Assembly: GCA_965649105.1 (NCBI GenBank)
Contig: CBFGJP010000026.1
Span: 1 to 27,256 of the forward strand
Length of the DNA: 27,256 nt
Direction: 5' to 3'
DNA from: JAOAFX01 sp965649105
GTDB taxonomy: Bacteria; Hydrothermota; Tepidihabitantia; SM23-42; JAOAFX01
The position numbers were made by a program, and so were the translations under genes. The notes under the pieces are model-generated. The model worked only from the letters and a program-made list of their open reading frames with translations, searched no databases and was not told the DNA's origin. Every line of letters begins with the position of its first letter. Position 1 is the first letter of the stretch. Shown in pieces: positions 1-7,638 of this stretch.

Positions 1-354
1 CTATTTGCAGAAGAAAGGGCATTGCAATTTGAACAGACGATAACTAAACGGGGTTTGCCTTTGATACTATTTTTGGCAATCTTTCCCAATCCAATAGGCG
101 ATGGAATTTTTTATCTGGCAGGACTCACCACGATACCATTGAAAATTTTGATTGTACTGATTGCCATCTGTCGAATCCCAGGGATACTGTTATATGTTGT
201 GGCCGGGGATAAGATCATGATGGCTGAAAAAAAGGGGTGGATAATTGGGGGGATTGGATTTTTGGTTGCTTTTATCCTTTATTTTATCCTTCGGGGAAAG
301 ATAGAAAAAATTTTTGAAAAATATATTAAAAAATTCAGTAATTATTCAAATTGA
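1..354 (+). CDS. DedA/VTT-family membrane protein, C-terminal part (5' truncated by window edge)
   Basis: The reading frame is open from base 1, so this is the last 117 codons of a longer gene. The remaining protein has a short polar stretch, then a hydrophobic segment with the pattern FPNPIGDGIFYLAG, which resembles the conserved Pro/Gly-Asp loop of the VTT (SNARE-associated, DedA) family. A second membrane segment, a basic loop and a final membrane helix follow, with a lysine-rich cytoplasmic tail. DedA-type proteins are inner-membrane proteins linked to lipid flipping and membrane homeostasis; a specific role cannot be assigned. The gene converges on ftsY and the two 3' ends overlap by 13 bases, so there is no room for a conventional terminator between them. 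Confidence 0.65.
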   Translation, partial: LFAEERALQFEQTITKRGLPLILFLAIFPNPIGDGIFYLAGLTTIPLKILIVLIAICRIPGILLYVVAGDKIMMAEKKGWIIGGIGFLVAFILYFILRGKIEKIFEKYIKKFSNYSN

Positions 355-1184
355 TCGACAAACATCACTTCTACGAATTCTTCGGGTCGGAATGTGATAA
401 GGTCGTTAATTTCTTCTCCGACACCAAGATAAAGCACCGGGATTTTTAATTCTGCACAGATGGGAATTATTGCACCACCCTTAGCAGTCCCATCAAATTT
501 TGTTAAAATCAGGCCATTTATGCCCAGTTCCTGGGTGAAAATTTTTGCTTGCTGAATTGAATTCTGTCCTAATGTCGCATCAACAGTCAAAAGGCAAAGG
601 TCGGGTCCGAGTGGTTTTAGTTTAGTGATTACCCGTTTTATTTTTTTTAGCTCCTCCATTAAATCGCTACGGGTATGTAATCTGCCGGCAGTGTCAATTA
701 AAACAGTGTCAATGGCTTTGGTTATTGCTTTGTTTAATCCGTCATAAACGACTGCCCCCGCATCCTGTCCCTTCTGGGAACGGATGATTTCAACGCCTGC
801 CTTCTTAGCCCAAATATCAAGTTGTTCAGATGCAGCATCACGGTAGGTATCAGCGCTAATCAAAAGTACACTTCCTTTATTCCGATACAGATAAGCGAGT
901 TTTGCCACGCTCGTGGTTTTACCAGAACCGTTCACACCACAAACGAGGATGACCTGTGGTTTTGTTTGGTTTAAATCGGGTGGTTTGATATTTATTAGTT
1001 TTAATATTTCTTCTTTTAATTTTGGGCGGTCATAATTGATTTTTTCAAGGAGTGCTTGAATGTATTTAACCCCCACATCGGATTCAAGTAGAATTTGTTC
1101 TAGGTTAGATATATCGTTTGTTTTTGCTTTACTAAAAATACCAGTGAGTTTTCTAAGAAATTTGCTGAGATAGGGGAGCGGCAT
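342..1184 (-). CDS. ftsY: Signal recognition particle receptor FtsY (SRP GTPase)
   Basis: FtsY is the membrane-associated GTPase that docks SRP-ribosome complexes at the translocon. The 280-residue protein is essentially an NG domain: an N-domain helical bundle (about 1-70), the G1 loop GVNGSGKTT (83-91), DTYRDAASEQL (112-122, the SRP-GTPase insertion region), G3 DTAGR (164-168), G4 TKFD (228-231) followed by GTAKGG, and the C-terminal closing motif LGVGEEINDL. It lacks the long acidic A domain of the E. coli protein, as in many bacteria with short FtsY. It lies 10 bases downstream of smc on the same strand, an smc-ftsY order that is common in bacteria. I see no clear Shine-Dalgarno before the ATG, so translation may depend on coupling to smc. 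Confidence 0.95.
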   Translation of the reverse strand: MPLPYLSKFLRKLTGIFSKAKTNDISNLEQILLESDVGVKYIQALLEKINYDRPKLKEEILKLINIKPPDLNQTKPQVILVCGVNGSGKTTSVAKLAYLYRNKGSVLLISADTYRDAASEQLDIWAKKAGVEIIRSQKGQDAGAVVYDGLNKAITKAIDTVLIDTAGRLHTRSDLMEELKKIKRVITKLKPLGPDLCLLTVDATLGQNSIQQAKIFTQELGINGLILTKFDGTAKGGAIIPICAELKIPVLYLGVGEEINDLITFRPEEFVEVMFVDQFE

Positions 1185-1194
1185 AAATTTCTGA

Positions 1195-4100
1195 TTAAGA
1201 TTCGGCTACTTCTACGGGCTCCAAATCTTCAAGACGGGTTGATATAATTTTACTTTTACCGGGTTTTTCCATGGTAAGTCCATATATGTAATCGGCATAT
1301 TCCATCGTAGCACGATTATGGGTAATGATAACGACCTGGGTATGTTGTGCTAATTCGCGCAGAAACTTGTTGAATCTTACGACATTGACATCATCCAATG
1401 GGGCATCAATCTCATCCAGAATACAGAAAGGAGCAGGTTTTACAAGATAGAATGCAAGCAACAGACTTACGGCCAGAAGGGTTCTTTCACCTCCAGAGAG
1501 TTGGTTGATTCTTTTTATTCTTTTGCCTTTCATACGGACGACAATATCGACATCAGATGTCAATGGATTGGCAGGGTCGGTTAGAATTAGGTCGGCTTCT
1601 CCACCTTCAAAGAATTTTGCGAAAACTTCGTTGAATTTTTCTTTTACTTCTTTGAATGTATCAATGAATCTTTCTTTTGCCCGGGCATCGAGTTCGGCGA
1701 TGGATTTTAAAAGATTTTGTTTTGCGGTAATTATATCATTACGCTGATTTAAAAATTCATCAAGTCTTTTCTTCTCTTGTTCATAGGCACTGAGACTCAA
1801 CGGATTTATTTCGCCAAGCTTTGCCATTCGTTCTTTTACTTCATTTAATTTTTGCTCGGGTTCGGGAATATCTTCGGCTATATATTCTTTAATATCAACT
1901 TGAAATTCCTCATAGGCTTTTTTTATAAGTTCTTCTTTTTTATGGTTTAACTCAAAGACCTTAAAGTTTACCTGCATTATTGCGTTCTGTACTTCATCTT
2001 GCCTTTTTTGTGATTGAGTTATTTCATCATAAATGGAATCAAGATTTTTCGATATTTCATGAATTTTTTCTTCAGGAATTTGTTTTTCCAGGTATACACG
2101 CCTTTCCTTTTTTTCTTGGATCAATTGCTTCAAATCGTTTATTTTCAGTTCGATCGATTCGAGTTTATTCCGTGCCGAAAATTTGCTTATTTCTTCTATT
2201 TCGCCTGACAAATTTGCAATTTCGAGCCGGGTATCATTTAAACTATTTTCTGTTACTGATTTCATCTCTTTTAAAATGCCTATTTTAAGAATGATTTGAT
2301 TTAATTCTTTGTTCTGGGCATCAATTTCATTTTCCAAATCGTTAAGTTTATTTTTCAATTCTTCAGATTCGGCTTGAGTTTTACTAAGTATATTTTCATT
2401 TTCAATGATCTGGTTTTTATACTCGGTAATATCTCTGTTTAGTTCTTGTATTTCTTTTAGCAACCCGTCCCTTTCGTTATCAATCTCTTTGATATCACTA
2501 TGCAAATTGTTCAGTTGACTTTTTAATGTATTTAGCTGCATTGAAGATTCTGATTTTTTGATATTCAAAGAAAACAGTCTTTCTTTATTCTGCTCGAGTT
2601 CCTCCTTTGTTCGGGTTAACTGTTCAATGAGTTTCTTTTTTTCATCATTCATAAATACGATTTCATTTTGAAGAGATTCTGCCTTTGCTTGATATTCATT
2701 TAATCTTTGATTTATTTGGAAATAACCAAAGTCACCTTTTTGTATTATCACTGAATTATTATTGAATAAAAAACTATCGGGGGTAATAAACACAAAGTTC
2801 GGAAATTTTTGCGAGTATATCAACGCTTCTTCAAAATTACTTGTTAAAAAGTATTTAGATAAAATGGCAGAAAAAAATTCTTTATTTGATTTTATTTCAA
2901 CAAGATCAGTTAAAGATTTGAGATTTTTCATTTCAGCAGGGCATTCTTGTGATTTGATGTCCCTTTTTAGCATAAATCCATATCTACCGTCCGGAAGATT
3001 TTTAAAATCATCCGCAAAAATTTCATTGACAAAAAAGAAATTTAAGGCATCATATAAACACAGGTCGACAATCTGTTCATAACCGGATCGCACAGCTATA
3101 AAATCCCTGAAGATCCCTAAAAATCTTTCTTTAAAATGTTGTTTAATAAATTTAATATTCTCAACTTTACCCAATCTATTTTGTAGAGTGTCAATCATCA
3201 ACCGACAATCATTTAATTCTTCCTGGCGCTTAAAAATATCTTTCTCAATTTCTTCCATTTTTGTTTCAAACTCTAAGATTAATTTTTGCTGTTCATCAAT
3301 TAATTGACTTATCTTATTCTGTTCTTTAATTATTGTGTTCAATTCTTGTTCATATTCAGACCGTTCTTTTAGCTTCATTGCTAAATCGTTTGATATTTCT
3401 TCTTTTTCTTTGTTTAATTGATTAAGGATGTTTTCTTTATTTGTTTTGCTTATCTCCACACGGGCAAGGTCATTTTTTATCAACTGGATTTTTAGAATTA
3501 TACCATCTATTAATTTTTGTTTTTCTTCCACAGTTTTCGTAATTTCAATAAAATCATTGGAAAGTTTTTCAAGATTATTCTGTTCGTTTAAAAGTTTTTC
3601 ATTCCAGATTGCGAGTTCGTTTATTACTTCATTTAATTTTTTTTCATTTTCAAGAATTTTATTGTTCAAATTTTTTAGATGGTCTTGTTTTTCTTTAAGC
3701 GAAGCCGCCTTTCTTTCAAATTCAATATTGAATTGTTGCGTTTCGTTCTCAAGATTGTGCAACTCCTGCTGAAGAAGATCAATTTCGTTATTTAGATTAG
3801 TTATCTCATCTATAATATCCTTCTTTTTTGTCTCCAGTGAAGTGAATTCACATTTTAAGTTCTGTCGTGTCTCATCAAGATGATTTAATTTGATAAGTAT
3901 ATTTTGTTTTTGTTGATTCAAATCATTTAAAGAACTTTCGACATCTTTTAGTTCGGTAATAGTTTTTTCATATTGTGATTTAGTTATGATCAGGGAGAAT
4001 TTTTTATATTCTTCTTTTAATTCCTGATATAATTGCGTCTGTCTCGCCTGTCGCTTTAAACTGCGAACCGCTCTTTCCATTTCTCCGATAACATCTTCAA

Positions 4101-4653
4101 GACGTAAAAGGTCCTGTTCGGTTTGTTCCAATCTTCTATTGGTTTGTTCTCTACGTTCTTGATACTTCAATATACCGGAAACATCATCAAACATTTCTTT
4201 TGTATCACCACTGATGATCTTCTCAATTTCAGAGAGTTCCAAAAATGAATAGGTAAGAGTTCCCGAATTTAGAAACAGTGCCTGAATATCCTGGAGTCTA
4301 CATTTTACACGATTCAAATAAAATTCACTTTCTCCGTCTCGGTAGAATCTTCTTTTTATTTCAAATTCACTTCCGAACTGGGGAAAAAAATCTTCGTTTT
4401 CGATGGTTACCGTTACTTCGGCGAAATTTGAATCACTCTGTCCATCTGCCGAAATATGAATAAGGTCTTCATTTTTTTCACAACGCAATGCCTTCATGCT
4501 TTGTTCACCAAATACCCATCTTAAAGCATCAAAAATATTTGATTTGCCACTCCCGTTAGGACCAACAAAGGCAGTGATACCAGGATTTAACAAAAACTTT
4601 GTTTCTTCTTGGAACGATTTAAAGCCGAATAGTTTAATTTCTTTAATTTTCAT
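1195..4653 (-). CDS. smc: Chromosome segregation ATPase SMC
   Basis: SMC is the long ATPase that dimerises and, with ScpA/ScpB, organises the chromosome. The 1,152-residue length is typical for bacterial SMC. Walker A is GPNGSGKSN (31-39). It is followed by a long heptad-rich coiled coil, a globular hinge around 500-650, a second coiled coil, the ABC signature LSGGE at 1052 and Walker B FCILDEIDAPLDD from about 1076, then a D-loop and THNR switch region. All ATPase elements are intact, so the gene looks functional. ScpA and ScpB are not in the window. The start has no visible ribosome-binding site; the bases before ATG include CCTCC, the opposite of a Shine-Dalgarno. The gene follows the YhaM-like gene after 17 bases in a same-strand run. 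Confidence 0.96.
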   Translation of the reverse strand: MKIKEIKLFGFKSFQEETKFLLNPGITAFVGPNGSGKSNIFDALRWVFGEQSMKALRCEKNEDLIHISADGQSDSNFAEVTVTIENEDFFPQFGSEFEIKRRFYRDGESEFYLNRVKCRLQDIQALFLNSGTLTYSFLELSEIEKIISGDTKEMFDDVSGILKYQERREQTNRRLEQTEQDLLRLEDVIGEMERAVRSLKRQARQTQLYQELKEEYKKFSLIITKSQYEKTITELKDVESSLNDLNQQKQNILIKLNHLDETRQNLKCEFTSLETKKKDIIDEITNLNNEIDLLQQELHNLENETQQFNIEFERKAASLKEKQDHLKNLNNKILENEKKLNEVINELAIWNEKLLNEQNNLEKLSNDFIEITKTVEEKQKLIDGIILKIQLIKNDLARVEISKTNKENILNQLNKEKEEISNDLAMKLKERSEYEQELNTIIKEQNKISQLIDEQQKLILEFETKMEEIEKDIFKRQEELNDCRLMIDTLQNRLGKVENIKFIKQHFKERFLGIFRDFIAVRSGYEQIVDLCLYDALNFFFVNEIFADDFKNLPDGRYGFMLKRDIKSQECPAEMKNLKSLTDLVEIKSNKEFFSAILSKYFLTSNFEEALIYSQKFPNFVFITPDSFLFNNNSVIIQKGDFGYFQINQRLNEYQAKAESLQNEIVFMNDEKKKLIEQLTRTKEELEQNKERLFSLNIKKSESSMQLNTLKSQLNNLHSDIKEIDNERDGLLKEIQELNRDITEYKNQIIENENILSKTQAESEELKNKLNDLENEIDAQNKELNQIILKIGILKEMKSVTENSLNDTRLEIANLSGEIEEISKFSARNKLESIELKINDLKQLIQEKKERRVYLEKQIPEEKIHEISKNLDSIYDEITQSQKRQDEVQNAIMQVNFKVFELNHKKEELIKKAYEEFQVDIKEYIAEDIPEPEQKLNEVKERMAKLGEINPLSLSAYEQEKKRLDEFLNQRNDIITAKQNLLKSIAELDARAKERFIDTFKEVKEKFNEVFAKFFEGGEADLILTDPANPLTSDVDIVVRMKGKRIKRINQLSGGERTLLAVSLLLAFYLVKPAPFCILDEIDAPLDDVNVVRFNKFLRELAQHTQVVIITHNRATMEYADYIYGLTMEKPGKSKIISTRLEDLEPVEVAES

Positions 4654-4670
4654 TTTGGAGGAATGGTTGT

Positions 4671-5624
4671 TTAATATTCAGCACCAAGGTATATTACCCT
4701 TTCAAGCAATGGATGATATTCACTCCAATCGCTGAGTGTTCCTTTGTTCTTTTTTATTTCATCACGCATCATTTCAAGTTTTGAATCAAGATTATCTATA
4801 AAATGTAATACAAGGGCTTCCGGGAAAACAGGAAGAATCGGTGAACCATATTCAAGCTCCCCATGGTGCGAAATTACCATATGCAATAATTTAAGTCTTA
4901 ATTCGCCGGGAAAATTTTCTATTTCAGTAATTTTTTGGGCAATTATTTCGCAACCGATTACAATATGCCCCAGCAACCGTCCATCTTTAGTGTAGTCAAT
5001 TCTTTTGTGATAGGTATATTCGTAAATTTTTCCAATATCATGCAGAAAACTTCCGGCGATAAGCAGATCGGTATTGAGAAAACCAAAAGTTTCGCATATT
5101 TTGATCCCCAGATTCATAACATTACGAGTGTGGACAGCAAGTCCGCCGATGCTTGCGTGGTGTGCTTTTTTTGCGGCTGGTGCCTTGCTGAATTTTTCCA
5201 TAAATGCCGCATCATTGAGGAATCGGGCAAGCAGATTTTTTAGAAATTGATTGTTTATTCTATTTATCATCTCTTTAATTTCCTTTATTACTTTTTCGAT
5301 ATTTTCTTCAACAACATTGAGGAAATCTTCAGCTTCTATTTCATCTTCAGTAACTCGTGTAATGGAATTTACCACTATTCTTAATCTTTCGTTATACTCA
5401 CTAACGCTGCCGGTTACAAAAACAAAATCACCGGAAGCAATATTTTTTAATTCGTCAATAATGTTATCCCAGGCAACACCTTCGATAGAACCGGTTCGGT
5501 CACTGAGTTCTATCTGCATAAAAAAACCACCGTCTTTTTTTTCCCGTAGTATTTTTTTGGTAATCAAAAATTTCTCTTTGACAAGCTGCCCGGCTTTTAA
5601 TTCATTAATGTACTGACTTTTCAT
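4671..5624 (-). CDS. yhaM: YhaM-like 3'-5' exoribonuclease (OB-fold + HD domain)
   Basis: The 317-residue protein has the two-part design of the YhaM/CBF1 family. An N-terminal OB-type nucleic-acid-binding domain (about 10-95; it includes SDRTGSIEGVAWD) is followed by an HD hydrolase domain. Visible HD metal-ligand candidates are H165 in LAVHTRNV, H195-D196 in FLHDIGKI, H220 in LLGHIVIG, H253-H254 in VISHHGELEYGS and D277/D280 in FIDNLDSK. Family members trim RNA, and to some extent DNA, from the 3' end in a metal-dependent way. YhaM is best known from Firmicutes; homologues occur in other phyla, so function is inferred from architecture. Its ATG lies 42 bases beyond the stop of the upstream coiled-coil gene, without a clear Shine-Dalgarno. 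Confidence 0.85.
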   Translation of the reverse strand: MKSQYINELKAGQLVKEKFLITKKILREKKDGGFFMQIELSDRTGSIEGVAWDNIIDELKNIASGDFVFVTGSVSEYNERLRIVVNSITRVTEDEIEAEDFLNVVEENIEKVIKEIKEMINRINNQFLKNLLARFLNDAAFMEKFSKAPAAKKAHHASIGGLAVHTRNVMNLGIKICETFGFLNTDLLIAGSFLHDIGKIYEYTYHKRIDYTKDGRLLGHIVIGCEIIAQKITEIENFPGELRLKLLHMVISHHGELEYGSPILPVFPEALVLHFIDNLDSKLEMMRDEIKKNKGTLSDWSEYHPLLERVIYLGAEY

Positions 5625-5666
5625 AAAATTTTATTGGTTTTAATGCGGTTAATTTTTTTCTTTTCT

Positions 5667-6656
5667 TTACGCAGGGGACTCAAGATGCAAGATCTTCTTT
5701 TTTATTAAATCGAGCTTTTCGCGGAGTCTTGCCTCTTCTTTTTTCTCGGCTTCAAGGGCATTCATTATTTCTTCTCTTTTTTGAGTCAGGAGATTGATTT
5801 CATTATTTAATCTATTTTCCTCGGTCTTTAAGACCTCAAGCTTTTTCAACAATTCGGATTCTGTCTCTCTGAGTTTTTCGACTGACTGGACAACTGGGCT
5901 TGATTCGAATTCCTTTTTTCTTGCTTGATATTCTGCCTCAAGCGTTTTTAATTTATTCTCTCCTTGGGAAATCTTTTTATTTAATTCATCTAGGACTTTT
6001 TGTGCTTCTGCCTGCTGTTTTTTTAATTCTTCAATTTTAGGGAGAAAAACTTCTTCCTGACGGAGATTTATATCCTCAACGAGTCGAGACTCAAGTCCTG
6101 AAGCCATGGCAATCATAATTATAAAAGTGATTATCGCTATGACGATTCCTGCAGCAAGAACTACCGGATTTGGAGAAGTTGCTACTTTTATTTCTGGAAT
6201 TTTTGGTTTAACCTGTATGTAAAGGGTACCGATAGGGGTTGCTCCTAAATTAATGCTGAATCCACCTTCATATACCCCAGACTTTTCTAATATTTTACTT
6301 GAATTACCAGGAGAAAAGGGGGCATAATCAGTCCCCAGGAGATTTGCATTGGAAGAAGCGACTACTTTATTTTTAGTGTCGGTGAAGATTACACTTGAAA
6401 TTTCTGGTTCGTCCTGCTTGAGTGATACAATAATTTCCGATAATTTTGCCTCATCATTTTCAATCATTGCATCTTGGACAAATGTGGAGCGGGAAATAAA
6501 ATTCCCCAGATTTGTAATTCTTTTATTTACTAATTCTACAACCGCTTCCTTCCCGTTTGCCGGTTTCTGTCCTAAAAATTGGGGACTTAAATAAAAGAAA
6601 ACCGACAGAATGATTATAAGAACGGCAGGAATTATCCCAAATGTTAATCGTGACAT
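5667..6656 (-). CDS. Two-pass membrane protein with a Cache/PAS-like extracytoplasmic domain and cytoplasmic coiled coil
   Basis: The gene is not recognisable by name. The 329-residue product has a membrane helix at about 5-23 and an extracytoplasmic domain of about 140 residues, including ISSVIFTDTKNKVVASSN, a pattern typical of small Cache/PAS-like sensor folds. A second membrane helix lies at about 164-187, and a highly charged, heptad-rich coiled coil runs from about 195 to 325. No kinase, methyl-accepting or cyclase output domain follows, so it resembles a sensor or scaffold that signals through the coiled coil. The start is well supported: AGGAGGT lies a few bases upstream of ATG, inside the end of the PorV-like gene, which stops only one base earlier. 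The two genes are therefore tightly co-translated. Confidence 0.7.
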   Translation of the reverse strand: MSRLTFGIIPAVLIIILSVFFYLSPQFLGQKPANGKEAVVELVNKRITNLGNFISRSTFVQDAMIENDEAKLSEIIVSLKQDEPEISSVIFTDTKNKVVASSNANLLGTDYAPFSPGNSSKILEKSGVYEGGFSINLGATPIGTLYIQVKPKIPEIKVATSPNPVVLAAGIVIAIITFIIMIAMASGLESRLVEDINLRQEEVFLPKIEELKKQQAEAQKVLDELNKKISQGENKLKTLEAEYQARKKEFESSPVVQSVEKLRETESELLKKLEVLKTEENRLNNEINLLTQKREEIMNALEAEKKEEARLREKLDLIKKKILHLESPA

Positions 6657-6657
6657 T

Positions 6658-7497
6658 TTAACCTCCTATTCTTACTGTTAATCTATGTGCCTGCCCCAGG
6701 TTAAAATATGGGGTATATGAATAATTAACATTGATATTATTTTTTTTAACACCGAAGCCCAAAGATATTCCTGCTAAGAAATCGAGCCCCGTATTAATTC
6801 TGACTTGAGATAAAAGGCTGTTGTATGAGACACGGAATGTTAAGAATTCAGTGAAATTATAACCAGCCCCAAACCTAATACCAAAATTTATCAGGGCAGG
6901 TTTAACGACATCAAGTCCAATCCAGCCTTGATTGAAATTGTAAATTGCACTTAAATTTATTTCGTAAGGTAATAATTCTTTCTCACTAATAAATGGTTTT
7001 ATACCTATACCAAGATTTTTTACCGCAAGACCGAGTTGGATATTTTCCTGGGGTAGAAAATATAACCCACCAAGGTCGATACCGAGACCTGCTGAGTATA
7101 AAGTATCAATTAGTTCGTAGATAAACTTACCAGAAGCACCCAATAATATAGTGCTAATTTCAAACGCCTTGCCAATATTCAAATCAAGGAAATTTGTGCT
7201 GAAATTGCCTAATTCCTGACCCAAGGCATCGGTTTTTTTCATTTTACCGCTATAAAAATATCTAACACCGATGCCCCAACGATTGCTTTCGTAATCAACA
7301 TAACCGAAATGAGTTCCTCCGATATAGTTTAGATAAGAAAATGAGTAACTCGTTCCGGCATTCAAAATAATGCCTGCGGGATTATAATGGATACTGTGTC
7401 CATCACCGTATAATGCGTATCCCATGCCAACTCTTTCCGCAACCGGATCAACGAGCATATATTCAAACCCAATATTAGCAATCAATAATAATATCAT
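6658..7497 (-). CDS. PorV/PorQ-like outer-membrane beta-barrel protein
   Basis: The 279-residue product starts with a short hydrophobic leader, then GMGYALYGDGHSIHYNPAGI, a pattern characteristic of the PorV/PorQ (UPF0164, FadL-like) family: a region similar to 'A..NPA' followed by many alternating amphipathic strands rich in aromatic and Gly residues. It ends in a strand typical of a barrel. Relatives in Bacteroidetes work with type IX secretion (PorV), but many in other phyla have no known role, so a secretion role is not claimed. The leader is unusually short, and a start further upstream was not seen. A GGGGG Shine-Dalgarno-like run precedes the ATG by six bases, and a strong sigma-70 promoter lies just upstream, making this the first gene of the minus-strand block. 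Confidence 0.75.
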   Translation of the reverse strand: MILLLIANIGFEYMLVDPVAERVGMGYALYGDGHSIHYNPAGIILNAGTSYSFSYLNYIGGTHFGYVDYESNRWGIGVRYFYSGKMKKTDALGQELGNFSTNFLDLNIGKAFEISTILLGASGKFIYELIDTLYSAGLGIDLGGLYFLPQENIQLGLAVKNLGIGIKPFISEKELLPYEINLSAIYNFNQGWIGLDVVKPALINFGIRFGAGYNFTEFLTFRVSYNSLLSQVRINTGLDFLAGISLGFGVKKNNINVNYSYTPYFNLGQAHRLTVRIGG

Positions 7498-7515
7498 TTT
7501 GCCCCCAGTGTGTTA

Positions 7516-7543
7516 ATTATACTGAAAATTATAAAGTTGTCAA
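7516..7543 (-). promoter_or_regulatory. Sigma-70-type promoter for the PorV-like gene and downstream block
   Basis: Read on the minus strand, a perfect -35 TTGACA (7543-7538) is separated by 16 bases from a perfect -10 TATAAT (7521-7516). The expected transcription start lies about 12 bases before the ATG at 7497, with the GGGGG ribosome-binding site inside this tiny leader. Both hexamers are perfect, and the element points at the first gene of a same-strand block. It was found by eye, not by scoring. Confidence 0.75.
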
Positions 7544-7638
7544 TAACCACATACGCCCATTACTGATATTGAGTAACTAAACAATTGCTCTTACAGGTTA
7601 GGAAAAGGGCAATAGATTTACATTAGAGGCTTATATTT

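Noticed and set aside
1505..5616. Many plus-strand ORFs of 60-121 codons opposite smc and the YhaM-like gene
   Set aside because: They lie antisense to strongly supported genes, have no recognisable motifs and reflect the AT-rich coiled-coil coding strand.
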